Part shown: positions 21,476-34,970 of the stretch, one piece after another
Numbering within the stretch: the stretch's first letter is position 1
Layout: each line of letters opens with the position of its first letter
Assembly (NCBI GenBank): GCA_029465975.1
Contig: CM055747.1
Span: 4,780,069 to 4,844,068, forward strand
Reading direction: 5' to 3'
DNA length: 64,000 nucleotides
Source of the DNA: Dallia pectoralis
Lineage: Eukaryota; Chordata; Actinopteri; Esociformes; Umbridae
Notes under the pieces: model-generated
Databases searched by the model: none
Seen by the model: only the letters and a program-made list of their open reading frames with translations
Told to the model about the DNA's origin: nothing
Translations under genes and position numbers: made by a program

Positions 21476-24400
21476 TCTGAAACACGCAATACAATACATA
21501 CAAATATACATTGTAATTATATACTTGTAAAATAATAACAAGTTAGGTGTGGTTCTTAATCGTGGCTTCTAGGATTTAGCTAGCTAGGAGAATATGCATT
21601 CACAACAGTGGTAACGCATATAAGTAAAGTTAACCATAAGAATATAATCTACCTGAGTTGTGTTTAAAGAGAGGACAAAAACAACACGGTCGGTTACAGA
21701 ATGTGTTTTATTTACGGAAGAAAACAGTGCAAACAGCCAACGTGCGACCAAAGAGAGTGATCTCTTCGACCTCATGGTGGGGAAGGTACTGCCCTCTGCT
21801 GGACACCAGCTGTATGTCATCTTTTAAAGAAACGCACATAATCTCGGCGTTTCAAAACAAAGGTATGCCACTGTAAACAAATACATAGAATACATTAATT
21901 ACACGTTACAACTTAACAACCGCTCTATTGCGTCAACAGAATTAAATCGCTATGGCATTGGGAATGCGAATTTTCGTTGAGATCGAATCAATCAATTTAA
22001 TGTGGTGGTTTGAATCGCGGTGATAAACCGACTCAGCTAGGCGAATGTCTATAATATCAGATGTAATAAATAGGCAATTCTACTGTTCACAGAATTTATT
22101 TTAATTATAAAAAATTCGTATAAACAACAACATAAAACGGTCTCATTTGGAGATATCATTGAAGATGACAAAGGGACACACATTTAGATGACTTTTGACA
22201 GATAAACGAGTGTGCCAAAGCGTCACAATAACATCAATAAACAAATAATCAAAAATGTACACAATACATTTCCGTCCAAGTTTACCCTGAGATTCTCACC
22301 CCGTTACGTTTCGCACGCAATGACAGAATCGGCTGCCGGTTCTTCATCAACACCCCTGAAGAGCATTCCTGAAGAAGGGATGGTTTCTCTGATAAATTAA
22401 CGTGTTCAACCCACAGTCCATACTGTCAGGTACCATCTCCTGCTGTTGTGGCCCTTACAAAGGCTTTTAACCCTCCACGTTATTTGCCCCTTAAAGGAAT
22501 CCTCAGGAATAGCACAAGCTCAGGGGTGACGGACACACAGAACAGAACTATTGTAATCTTTCTAAATGTCGGTGAGGGTAAACTAAAGCAGGTCCTTATC
22601 ATTTTGCATTTGTTGCTCTTCAATGAAGGAGGATTTAATGCATCGTACAATTAAATATTGAATATGCTTTTCTGCTATCCCTCAGAAACCCCAGATATGG
22701 GCATGTGAGGTTACTGTTTGAACGGGGTCAACCAGCACCAAACCCATTTCCTGAGTAAAAGTTTACCAGCATATTACAGCATAAGAATAGTAAAAAAAAT
22801 ACATATCTAAAAACAATATCTTGCAGTAATGTTGTCCTTTTTTATTTTCGTCCCAGTCAATGTTTTGTTTGCTAAAATAGCTTTCTACAAACTACTTTCA
22901 AAGCTGAATCCAATCTCATCCCGTTTATTAAATAATGACCACACTGTTTTAACCTACATAGATTATTTGTAATATTTTCCCTCATGTATTCTGTAGTTAT
23001 GACGAGGTGTTTACCGCTTTTCTTGCCCTCAGAGTCAGGGCTTGTGATGATCTGCTGCTTCAGATGCTCTGTTTCTGGTGTCAAATGGGAGGACACTTGC
23101 GAGCCAGCGTCGTGATCGATCGACGCCTTCTTCTCTTTATCCAATACTAAATCGTGGACATGTCCTCACGGTTTTCTCGCCCAATCCGGGCTTTGCGTTG
23201 GTCAAGGGGGCGGTTTGAGGGATTAGACGTATGGTGACCAAAGGTGACATCTTATCTCCTTGTCGTCATTTCGTTGAAGAGATTGCGTGAATTTACTGTC
23301 GGCCAAAGCAGTTCACGTTTGGATGTCCGCTTGTCTATTGAATTAACACTGAATGTATTTTTCAGTGGGATACGGTCGTGCTAGGTGTTTGCCGGACTTG
23401 ACCTGATTTCCCTTTTGATGTGTTGGTCCTATCAGGGCTCCTCCCTAATCCAATAGGAGCAGAGCCCTCCCCCCCTACAGAACCTAGACAGATCTGGAGT
23501 TACAAAACTCGGGCAACTAGCCTATCATTTTCAAGTATTTTGAAGTCACATCCAGCCTTTTCTGTACTCAAAGTGGGTATTGGTGGTGTTTCTGGATCAC
23601 TGAGCTGGATTACCAGTTTGGTCGCATGTTTACTCTTCTGAAAACCTACACAATTGGATTGTGAATTAAGAACCCTTAGTCAATCAGAGTAAATTAGCAA
23701 ATCTCTAATCCACTACTACAATGATTGTGAAATTTGGTTATTTACAGTACATGCCTGGTGAAGATACGGATATTTTCACACGTATTTTAAAGTCAGAAAA
23801 TCCACTACTGCAATATGATCTGAATACAGAGCAATATAATCCAATACTAGTCTGGAGTTTGACGTCACCGCAGCTTCTCCTCTCCTTCCGCGGCTCTTGT
23901 TTCCTCTCTCTATTCTCTCTACTTCCTTTCCCTTCTGCCCTGGATGTTCTCAATCTCCGGTTCCCTTAACACCCCGATCTCTATCCTCTGGCTCATTTTT
24001 TTTATAGTCTCGCTGACGGTGCCCCGGTCCAAAATGTTCATACTTAGTTTCACAACAAGAGAACTGTATAAGAATGACACCATCCAATTTGTGGAGTATT
24101 ACCCAGCAGCCATAGGTCCCTAGTATCCCAGTTCTCTTTCCCTTTACTCCCCGTCTCTCCTCCCGCCGTTGCCTAGTTCAGGGTGATCTCAATCCTTGTT
24201 TCTGGGTCACGTCGTCCTGCTATCCAGTCCTGCTAATCCGCCTTGTTTCGCCTGATCTGCTTCCTGCCTGACTGCTCAGTAAAACCACATAACAAAAGCA
24301 TGAGCAGTCAGACAGGGACAATCAGTGGCTTACTGTATTAGCATCACACATTAGCGCCCGCTAAAGCTAGATGCACACGGCCGGCTTGCTCAACTCGTGA

Positions 24401-27102
24401 ATCGCCCCATACTTGTGCTAGCTGTCGCTACCGCAATCAATCAAATGTCTCTCGTGTTCATGTTTTAAGCTAGTGAGGGAGTTTAAAGTTAGCTGGTAGA
24501 ATTGAGAAAAGACTTCTGGATGAGGAGAACATCTACACTGCCATTGGTAGTCGCTGAACTCTGTCACGGTTTGCCCGCTGGAAATTAGCATGAAGTTGAA
24601 CATATCTCAACTCTCAAATGTTGCTGTCTCTAAGTAGTTGTTCAGGACCTTATCAGGGGAGGTATTTCTGGGCTCCCAACGGTGCAGTCAGGGGGCTAGT
24701 CAAAACAGTAGAAGCCTAAGCCACAGGAGAGATGAAGAAATCCAGAAGAAGACGGGTGGACAGGCCATCTGAGTCATGACTGCTCCATCTCTCCCAAACC
24801 ACTACCAGGAAGCTGCCCTAAGATCATTGCAGCTACCACTGGGTTTGTTATGTCATTATCCGCTCCCCTGCTCTGCCACATCCTTAATAAAATGTCCTCC
24901 AGGAACCTAAACCCATGTTCTGCTTACGTTTACGGTAACTTTACGTGTTACACTGGTGGACACGGTGAACAACAGATATTTTAAGCGTTACCCTTCTTGC
25001 GTTGCCCGTGGGCTCGGAGGACACCATGGGGATCCTTAAGGAGAAGTGTTTCCAGGTGACCACAGCACTCCAGGCACACGTGACCAGAAGACCGCATCAC
25101 ATCAAATGCTGCATTGGGGTCACAAATGATATATAGGCCCAGACAGCAATCGAAGAGTCTCCATGAGGGACTATTGATATAGATCAACGTGAGGACATGC
25201 TTTCTGTTTGGCAGGGGTAGTCTACTGACTTTGTAAAGCACAGTACTTGCCCTCCATACCTTTCTTTGTAGCAGTGGATAGTGTCTCGGCGCGGAGCCAA
25301 AGGTCAGATGTTCATGTTCATTCACCTTGCTCGGACAAAAGCAGCAACCACATTAACATATGAACTAGGACAGACAACTTATGGCGTTGCATTCATGGTC
25401 TCTTATTCCAACAGAAGCAGCGTACCTGCAGTACTTAGACATTAACCGGGGCCACTCGCCGATTAAACACACATGCCGTCTAACGAGATGATTCTCGTTA
25501 AATAAAAATTATTTACATCACAGCAGGAGGCACGGAGAAGAAAGAAGAGGGCTGAGTGGAGTGGATTAAAGATCGCTTAATGCTTTTTCGACGCTCCGGC
25601 AAAAACGACGAGTTTGAAGTATTAAGCCCGTAGTCGCCCAGTAATCATCGCCCAGCCTTAGCTCAATAGTCTTGGACAAGTCGCTTTCCCTGATAACATG
25701 CACACTTAATCCCTGAGAGCTAATGAACTATCAAGTAGGATTTTGTCATGCCGTCTTAAGCCTGCCGGCGCTCCTCACTGCCTGCATCTCTCTATAGAGC
25801 GTCCGCTTCGGTTCTGGCGGAAAGGCGAGAAAGAGTCACCAAATGGTTACTTCAGGGCATGACAGAGAGAAGCAGAGATGAATAAATTATTATTAAGTTA
25901 GAAACGAGGGGCCACGAAGTGAAGAAGAGGATTACATGGTGGATTTGACCTCCGAGCGGATTTAAGATCTGTCATCTGTCACGTCCAGTCCGAATTATTG
26001 AGGAAAGAGGAAGAAAGGTGAGAACGCAACAAATGTACACTTAGAAAATAGAAGAATTTAAAACAAGTACCGTAAACGCCGTATTTTGACGAGGATACAC
26101 CATATTCGTAGCCGATGAGATGTGATGAATGCTTTAAAAACTGTTTTTCAAATGCATTATTTAATTCAAAAGATGGAGGCCTATTCGTTTTTGTGTTCAA
26201 TATACAGCTCATCTGTATGTATATATATCTCAATACAGTATGTCTCAGATTAAACTTGTCCGACTAGCACTCAACCTGTACGTTTACTTGGTGAAAGCCA
26301 CCAGGATTACATTGAAATACATCTTAGATGACAGTCTTTTCCTGCAGCTGTTAAGAAAGTTAACACAACCTGGATGCTCTATAACTGTTTTTGCAAAAAA
26401 ACTAAAAACCAAAACCTACCCTCCAATTCTGCATAGATACTGATCAGTCACGGGAGGAAAAGAGGATACGTTGCGAAACCACTATACCTAGTCGCTGGTG
26501 AATGTTGATGAAATGGTGTGGTTTGGGTAAAACGTTCGACTTGCTTAAAACCTATCCCACACTTGTTGGGCTCAACAGATCAAAGTGTAGACATTGACAT
26601 AGATAGCCTGTACTGGCAATTCAAATATTCCGGACCCAACAGTTACCCAGGTAATAGTATCACTTTTAACACTTATCCAGTCCAGGGCACAGGATTAGGG
26701 TCAGCCTTAACTTAAGAACTCAATGTACAAAAATAGTACTAATGGTGACATGTGTGTTATGTTATCTTATCTACTGACATGATTCAAAGTAAAAAACAAG
26801 TATATACACAAATACAAATTCCATTTTTTTTATCTGTTCACTCTTACTTTGAGAGAAATTAAATTTAGTCAGACAATTTGATTGGTTGAGAAGTTTAGGG
26901 AAGTAATCCCAATTGGTAAGGATCAGGGTCAGGTTAAGCCGAGACCAGGAATCCCAACTGGTTAGGGTCAAAGGTCGGGAGAGAAAACGAATACCGCACA
27001 GGGATTTGAGCCATCATGGCAGTATGGCCGACCTGTGTGTAATAACCTTTCAATCCGTTAAGTTAATTAAACATGTATTTTTAACCAGGTGGAAGACCAA
27101 CC
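21476..27102. other. Intergenic between rangrf and grk1
   Basis: Apart from the candidate at 22304-23144 I see no supported exon. The region from 21100 to 21480 is CpG-richer and fits the rangrf promoter. A 114-codon minus-strand ORF at 24981-25325 has no family resemblance that I recognise. Confidence 0.5.
22304..23144 (-). CDS. Candidate small two-exon gene, function unknown
   Basis: Exon 23144-23015 starts with ATG (MDKEKKASID) and ends AAAAGCG before GTAAAC. Exon 22368-22304 follows TTCTTCAG and runs to TAA (MLFRGVDEEPAADSVIACET). The phases fit (130 + 65 nt = 65 codons), giving a 64 aa hydrophilic protein rich in Lys, Glu and Ser, with no signal peptide or membrane segment. I do not recognise the family. 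It could be a small regulatory protein, the end of a longer gene, or a chance join. Confidence 0.35.
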
Positions 27103-30100
27103 ATGGACATGGGGGGTCTGCAAAACATCGTGGCCAACTCGGCCTACGTGTCCGCCCGCGGTAGCATCGACGGCACCTCGGCGTTGGCCATGCGCGACAA
27201 GAAGTACCGCGCCAAGCTCAGTCTGCCACACATCACGAAGTGTGCGCCAATGAAGACCACCGTGGACGCGGCCTTCGAAAGCATGTGCGTCAATCAGCCA
27301 ATCGGCAAACGCCTCTTTCAGCAGTACCTGGAGAGCGATGCGACCCACAAGAGCGCTTGCCAACTCTGGAAGGACGTGGAGGAATACAAAATCGCCCAGG
27401 AGAAGGACCGAGCGCAAAAGGCCCTCAAAGTCGTCAATAAGTTCTACGAGTCCCAGTCCAAGAGCTTCTGCGGTTTCCTGGACGAGAAGGCTGTCACGCG
27501 TGTCAAGGAGGACCACAAGAACACCCGCGGTGACCTCTTTAAAGAGAGCGAACAGCTGCTTCTGAAGCACCTCGAGGCCAACGCTCTGGAAAGCTTCAAG
27601 AACAGCATGTACTTCCTGCGTTATGTTCAGTTCAAGTGGTTGGAGGCCCAGCCTATTGACGAGGACTGGTTTTCGGACATAAGAGTACTGGGAAAGGGAG
27701 GGTTCGGTGAGGTACACGCCTGCCAGATGAAGGCCACCGGCAAGCTGTACGCCAACAAAAAGCTGGACAAGAAAAGGCTGAAGAAGCGTAAAAGCTACGA
27801 GGTAAAATGATTCAGTCAAAGTATCGGTAATTTAAGAATGCCCCTTGTAGTGGCAGTCGCCAACACCCATGCTAATAACCACAACTGATGTGAATGAAAC
27901 TGAAATTTACCTCCTCCCATCACTGTAGCCCTAAAGTAGGTCACAATCAATCAAGCAAGGCTTACTGTAGGACAGACATGACTTCCCAAACAACAGTACT
28001 TTTTTCTAAACACCAACAAAATACACTTGAGCAAAGCAAACAGACCTAGCCAGCTGCAAGAAGAAAGAGGCACAGTAGTAGTTGGTTTGTTAGGATTACC
28101 TCAGGCCTCTATACAAGTGCAGCTGAGAGATTCGGTCCACCTTAATCAAGTGCAAGATGCTTTCGTCTTCGCAGGAGACTCCAGTTGAAAAGCAGCTCAG
28201 AGTAGCAAGACATCGAGAGCCAGTACCCATGGCAATGGGCTCCCTTCTTGTCAAAGCATTAGCGGAAATGGAGATTAACCCTTCGCTCAAACTAGGCAGA
28301 CTCAAACCTGAAACGGCTGCCTGAGAATTCTTTAGCATCGCTAAATCGAAAGCCTTTTGTGTGTTGGTGTGTTTGTGTGACTGTAAGCAGTGTGGATTTT
28401 ATTACAGAACTGAACCGCACAGTAGATCAGGCCAGGAGCCGGCACCTTCTCTTGACATGAACCTTTGTACACCTTATTCACCTGTGGATGACATTCTGGC
28501 TTTGCACTTAAGAGTCATGATACGGTATAGTTCGTCTTTGTATTCTCATGTCAACTACACCACGTTTTTTTATCTATAATCTTTTGTGACTGAACATGCA
28601 AGGTGTTTAAAATCTCACGCATTGGTTGAGTAATTGAGTAATTAGATTGTGTCATGTCCGCCAGCTAAATGGCTTAGTGTGGTTTAGTATGAGAGCTTAT
28701 ATTGCAATAGTTGTGTCAGTATGACAGTATTCGTCATTTTAAAAAGACACTTGCCTGGACCATGCAGCATTGCCACTGGACAACGGAAGACTGGAAGTGG
28801 GTAATATGGACCAGTCACCTCAGTATGTGACACTAATTGTCAAACATGGAGGAAGAAGCGATAGAAATATCGACTGGTGGTGTAAATACCCTTAAGAGTC
28901 AACATAATGACCAGTCACAGGTGAAGCTAATAACGTTGATCATCTCCTAACGAGGACAAAGGTAAAGGTCTGGGTTGATTAAATGGTAAACAATCAATCA
29001 GTTCTTGTAGTCAACATTTAAGACGCAAAAGAAATGGACAAGGAGTTACCCTAACCCAATAAAATGCTAGCCAATAAAAAACACTTTGAATACCACACCT
29101 ATACCAGGAAATACCCTAATTGATTAGTTTTATGACATGATTCTAATTATAAACATGAACGGTAACTTTCTTTTTTTGGATTCTGGTGGTACGGTTGTGC
29201 TTATTTTAAACTTGTTGGCTGATTGGTTTCCATGAACGGTTTGTTTCAGGGAGCGATCGTGGAGAAGCGCATTCTGGCCAAGGTGCACAGTCGGTTTATC
29301 GTTTCACTGGCGTACGCGTTCCAGACCAAGAGTGACCTCTGTCTCGTTATGACCATAATGAACGGCGGGGATCTCAGGTACACGCACAAGACACGCACAC
29401 ACGCCCACCCTCGTGATAGTTACATGTTTTAATGCCCCCACTGCCACCCAGGGTGTGAACAGTGTTCCTGTTTCCTGTAATCCCTGCGAAGCAGCCTGAG
29501 CTGAACTAACCAACGTCGGTGCTAATGACAGGCAGGTCTGGAGGTGAACAGGCCACGACATCAGAGAATGATCTCGGCTCTGGGTCAGATAGAGGAGAAG
29601 GAAACAGGAGAAGAAGCACTATCTCTCTATGGAATTACACTCAGCGTTAAGCTTGACAGGGCATTGTAAATCCTTCATAAGGCATTAAATAGATAAGATT
29701 ATAAGGACTAAGTCATCCGGGGCGGACTACGCTGCTGCATCCAGAACCAGAACACACATGCCGGTGTGTCTGTGTGAGATTTCTTATGTGTTCTACCTGA
29801 TAATGAAACACAAATTGATCCATTTGCTCTGTGGGCCCTGTGGCACCAGTAGTGTCACCTAGTCTATTGGAATCCCCCCCGTCCCGTCCCGTCCGCGATG
29901 ACACACTGTGTGTTCACCGCAGGTTTCACATGTACAACGTGGATGAGAAGAACCCCGGCTTCAACGAGAAACGAGCGTGCTTCTACATAGCCCAGATAAT
30001 CCTGGGCTTAGAGCATCTCCACCAGCATCGGATCGTCTACAGAGACCTGAAGCCAGAAAACGTTCTGCTGGATGATTCAGGTGGACACACACACACACAC

Positions 30101-32118
30101 AGTTCCCTTCACCTCACAACAGTGTGCCAACTTAGTCGTTCGTCTCTTTTTTTCTCCAGTCCCGCTTATCACGGATAGTCGAGTTTAAATGTCATTCCTT
30201 TGTTGTCGTTGCGGATCGACCGAACGCCGTCCACTAATGATCGTTGTCGTGTGCTCTTTTGCTCAGGCCACGTGCGTCTCTCTGATATGGGTCTGGCTGT
30301 TGAGCTTCCGCCTGGAAAAGACAAAACCAAGGGGTATGCAGGAACACCTGGTAAGTATACAAATGGATCTTTGTAATCGCGCGCGCATCACCCCGGACAG
30401 GTACGTCTTTTTATTTTAAACATTTTTTTATTTGATGTAAAATTCCGACCAAATTCATTTTCAAATGTAACATTATTTATTAAATCACGGAAAACATGTA
30501 CCCGTTTAAAAATTTGAAAGATAATGTTCGAAATTGCATTTCTCTTTGTTGTTCGATTATTGCAATGTTGACAGGTATAATATTTCATTTTATTTTGTTA
30601 ATTTACGTGAACTCTATCTGTCGATCGTTTTGAAGTGAGCATCACATAATCATGTCCAAATATGTGAGACCTAAAATCATCCCAGGGTTCTTCTTAGCTT
30701 CCTATGTTACTGACATAATATATAAGCTACGTTATTATTACCATGTTACTACTACTTTATTACAGTAACGACCTATGTTAGTACTAACGTCTTGTCTCCT
30801 TCAGGGTTTATGGCTCCGGAGTTGATTGAAAACAAGGAGTACGACTACACTGTGGACTACTTCACTCTGGGCGTCACTCTGTTTGAGATGATCTGCGCCA
30901 AGGGACCCTTCAGAACAAGAGGAGAAAAGGTAACAATGGAAGTGTTGCGATTAGAACCGTACAATTCCACACGGGAACCCAATGTTTCGATTATCAGACC
31001 ATGGAGATTGTCAACGCAAATACTTAAAGAATGTTCATTGGTCTTTAATACGTAAGTAGCATAGATATACTATTTGATGACGATAGGTTAGCATTTGATG
31101 ATGATAGCGTTTGAGCTAACGGAAGATATGTTCGTCCTTTTGTTCCCAGGTTGAAAACCCTGAAGTGGAGCGGCGGATTTTGAATGATGCCGTAGCGTAC
31201 ACGGATAAGTTCAGCAAAAACTGCATGGCTATTTGTGAAGCGCTGATGGAAAAAGACCCAGTAAAACGTCTCGGCTTCAAGAATAACGCATGTGCGGAGC
31301 TAAAGGGACAGCCGTTCTTCAAAGACCTTAACTGGGGACGATTGGAAGCTGGTAAGATATCTGATTGAGCGGTGGTGCGGGAAGTAATGCACGGCACAAT
31401 GTGCTTCTGGAACTTAACCAGCGTAGAATGAACTTTTTATTCTCTATCCTCTGTCCTAAAGAGTACAAGACACAAACATTGTGTCTTGTATTCCAGCATG
31501 CACCGGCCAGTTAGTATTTGTAAAACTGGGATTATGGGAAAGACTATGAGCTGCTTTAGTTTTTTTTAGGCTGGATACAATCTAGTGTAAGACTGGGATT
31601 ACGTCAAATCACACCTGGTAGGAACCATTTAATGTCAAACACAAAAAAACTGCGTGTTGCCTAAGAATACTTAAATCATTAAGAAGAATCATTAAAATTC
31701 AACCGAGCGAATCAGCTGATCTAATGCTGATCTGACGCCGATCTAACGCTGATTAAATCCAGTTCCGCCTCTGACAACTGTAAAGTGACCGTGACATGGC
31801 GTTACCCATAATCCATCTCTTCTCTCTTCAGGCATGCTCCCGCCGCCGTTCGTACCGAACCCCAACACGGTGTACGCCAGAGACATCGATGACGTTGGGG
31901 CCTTCAGCACCATCAAGGGGGTGGTCATTGACGGCGCGGACAACAAGTTCTTTGCCGAGTTCTCCACTGGCAACGTGCCCATCCCCTGGCAGGAGGAGAT
32001 GATCGAGACCGGGGTGTTCGGAGAGCTCAACTTGTGGGCGCCGGGCGGGATGCTGCCCGACGACCTGGACCCCAATAAAATCCCTGTAGCTAAGGGAGGG
32101 GCCTGCGTGCTACTCTGA
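27103..32118 (+). CDS. grk1: G protein-coupled receptor kinase 1 (rhodopsin kinase)
   Basis: Seven exons: 27103-27801, 29250-29377, 29923-30080, 30267-30350, 30805-30929, 31150-31351, 31832-32118; 560 aa (human about 563). The enzyme phosphorylates light-activated opsin in photoreceptors. The N-terminal MDMGGLQNIVANSAYVSARG is GRK1-like and is followed by an RGS-homology region to about residue 180. Kinase motifs: GKGGFGE 197-203, ATP lysine about K219 in YANKK, catalytic YRDLKPEN with D317, DMG at 335-337 where GRKs usually have DLG, and the AGC-type GTPGFMAPE. The tail GNVPIPWQEEMIETG is typical. The C-terminus CVLL is a CaaX box. Similarity is clearly greater to GRK1 than GRK7; grk1a versus grk1b cannot be settled here. 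The start AACCATGG has a good context, with a possible 5' UTR acceptor at 27088. Intron 1 (about 1.4 kb) is unremarkable. Confidence 0.95.
28903..28951 (+). mobile_element. Tc1-like end fragment in grk1 intron 1
   Basis: ACATAATGACCAGTCACAGG followed by TGAAGCTAATAACGTTGATC resembles the left end of the Tc1-like family seen at 15731. Only this piece is recognisable. Confidence 0.35.
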
Positions 32119-32230
32119 GCTCGTCAGCGTAGTCGGGTGTTTACCGCGCATCGTAGGGTCGGAGTGCTGATTCCGGATCAGATTCAGTATGATGTCAAAT
32201 GAAGATCAGTTCTTCCAGGCTTTTCATCAC

Positions 32231-32236
32231 AATAAA
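32231..32236 (+). promoter_or_regulatory. Candidate grk1 poly(A) signal
   Basis: AATAAA 113 bp after the grk1 stop. Further copies lie near 32246, 32271 and 32821, so alternative 3' ends are possible. Confidence 0.5.
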
Positions 32237-32952
32237 AGCTGTGTCAATAAAGGCTTAGTCACAAAACGACAATAAAGGCTAAATGAAGTTGTGAAAGGAT
32301 GACATAAAGGGGCGAGGAGTGTTGGACGATAAATACTGGCTAGCAGGGGTGTTTGAGTTCCACAACCGAAAACAAATCAGGTGTTGGGTCTTGAGATGAC
32401 TACTGTATGTAAAGTGAGAATACCTCTTGTATAAAGTAGACTAGCTCGTTTTTCAAAGCATTTGGATTCTTTTTTAGAGATGTTGAAAGCTGAGCGAATT
32501 CAGAAAAACAGAGGGCTGGATTCTAGCCCAGATGTTTACCGGAGACAGTAGATTAGACCGTGGAATCATTCTAAGCCACAGCAATTTAGTTTTTAATTAC
32601 ACGGCAATTAACCAAAGACCTGTATAGAAATGTGATTATTATTTTTAACCAAATAGAAACTAGAAATAGATTTGTCGGACTTCGAAGACACGCTAATATC
32701 TGGTCTTACACCCGTAAAAGAGATTAATTGTGATGATATGATTATATGCAGACAAAAAACATGTGTAGTTCAATTTCTTTGCCTGTTTGAAATGTTGTAA
32801 ATTGTTGTAAATACAAAAAGAATAAAACGTTGAAATGCACTTATGTACTGTACTGTGTTCAGCATTAACTATTAAGTGTAACGATCCCAGCGGACTGCTT
32901 TCAATTATGTTTGGTTTTGCTTGTCTTGTTTCTTATTATTAATTAGTATGTG

Positions 32953-33700
32953 TTAAGGGTAATTGTCGCCGTGCTGGAAGGTGCACCACCTGGCTATATT
33001 CAACTGCTTAGCAGAGGACCACATTTTTTCCTCAAGCATTTGAGTGTCCTTCACAGCATCCATTTTTCCTTCAGCCCTGATCAATTGCCCCGTCCCTGCT
33101 GAACAGAAATACCCCCACAACATTAATGTTGTGTTTTTGGTGGTGTGCTGTGGTTTTCGCCAAACATAACGCTTGCAGTTCAGTCCAAAAAGTTCAATCT
33201 TGTTCACATCTGACCACATGGCATTAGAATCCAAGCACTCCATGTGGCCATTTCTCAGAGGCTTCTTTCTTGCCACCCTACAGGCTAGCTTTGTGTAATG
33301 CTTGTTAGATTGTTGTCATATGCACAGCCTGAACAATCTCAGCAATAAACACTTCAAAAGTCCTTCAAAATAGCCACTGGTAGCCGTGGTAGCTTCCTTG
33401 ATCAATATCCTTCTGGTCTTGCCATATGCTTTCCACTTCTTCATAATGCTCTGACTGGTACCTACTCTGACTGGTACTGGTAGTTAAAGCCTTTTGTATG
33501 TTTTTGTATACTTCTCCTTCCCATGTACCCCTGGACACTTCTGTTATTTTTTTCTGTGATAAATTATTGCAAAAAGTTTATATCTACTTCCTGACCAAAA
33601 CCAAATCTGCAATAATTTTAGATGTATGCCATTCCCCACCCAGGGGGACAATCCGTCAATCTTGTGCGGCAATTGTTAATTGTTGACAATAAACCATTTT
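32953..33700 (-). pseudogene. Tc1/mariner transposase relic
   Basis: On the minus strand an open stretch of 107 codons (33276-32953) reads WSDVNKIELFGLNCKRYVWR and later LMLWGYFCSAGTGQLIRAEG, hallmarks of the DDE catalytic domain of Tc1 transposases. Related broken sequence continues to about 33700. It starts and ends inside the domain and has frameshifts, so it is inactive. Confidence 0.8.
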
Positions 33701-34970
33701 CAAGAAGAATGTAATGCGGAAATCATTGGCTGATCACTCCCATTAAATAGTTAACGACCTCATGTCTGTGAAAAAAATATTTTACAATGAATGATCTCTC
33801 TTGTTCTCTATGGAAGAGCTAAACAGGGGCATTATCGTATTTTACGTCATCTGTTCCCACTGCTGCGTTTGCTTTCTGGGCCGTTGGCTGCTATTGTCTG
33901 GTGGATATATAGATGTATGCGTGGATGTACGAATTTTAGATCTACGTTATAGTTTAGTAGGGTACGTTCGCTTGTTGAGGAATTGCAGTTAACATTTGAC
34001 AATTTACGTATCGTTGCAAGGTAAAGTATTATTCTTCATTATTACAAAAAAGCTGTATTGTTTTTTGGTAAATTCCACATACCGTATATATTTTCACCAA
34101 TTCAGCATGTTTTGTGAGTCACAGAAGTAGTGATTTGGACTGCTTTAGGGGCATTTCACAACTATCCTGTTAAGTGTCTGTCTGTCCCAAACGGTCAGCT
34201 TCGACTTACAATCAAGTTGCCTTGTGTTTTTATGAAAACAAACATAACAAAGTGTTATTTGTCAGGCCTCTTCTTTTTTCAGCTAACACGTGTTCTGCTA
34301 ACCTTTGACCTCTGCCGTTGCGTTTGTAATTGCGTTTTGTGATCATTTCTATTCGATGCTCCCGTTATTTCCTCCACACCCTGTACATCTGGGATCCACC
34401 TCGTAGAGATGAGTGAGCACAGCTTGTATTTGGTTGCTATAGTCTATTTAATGGACCAGGCAGCGTTGCCACAGTGACACTGTATACTTTTCCACCCAGA
34501 CAAGTCATAGCAGATGGCTGCTTACTGCATGCAGGCTGCATGTTAATTTATTCTGGCCTCCAGACTGCTGTCCACGCTGTTTTTCTTATCTACGGATCAC
34601 CTAGGAGATTTAGTGGGAACTTTCTAGTGGATGAGGCACTTCGCTGGACATGGAATAAAAGGAGTAAAATACGGTCACATGTATGACTAAAACCTCTGTC
34701 TTTGTCTTTCCTCTACAGATTTCAATTCATTCTAAAATGGTGTGTGTGTGTGTATGGTAGTGTGTAGGTGTGTATGAGTTGCACTACAGTATTTCAAATC
34801 CATATTTTCTGGGGGTGTTTTTGGAATATTGGTTTGTGATTGTTTATGATTGTTGGAGTGTTGGCAATTGAGTCTGAGTGTATTATTGTGTGAGTCTGTG
34901 TCTGTGTGTCTGTGTGTGTGCGCGCGTGTGTCACTCTGTCTGTGTCTATTCATGACCTTGTAACATCCAC

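Larger units (their letters stand above)
32119..34970. other. Intergenic between grk1 and rab34
   Basis: Holds the grk1 3' UTR, a Tc1-like transposase relic (32953-33700) and unremarkable A/T-rich DNA. A GT-rich run at about 34740-34950 lies just before the rab34 start. Confidence 0.5.

Noticed and set aside
24981..25325. 114-codon minus-strand open frame
   Set aside because: No recognisable domain, no clear splice partners and ordinary base composition; a chance frame is likely.
27067..27819. 250-codon open frame on the minus strand
   Set aside because: It is the antisense of grk1 exon 1, kept open by G/C-rich third codon positions. It has no family resemblance.
27103..32118. GRK7 identity, suggested by the final leucine of the CaaX box
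   Set aside because: The N-terminus, the regulator domain and the motifs YRDLKPEN and TKGYAGTPGFMAPE follow GRK1 much more closely than GRK7.
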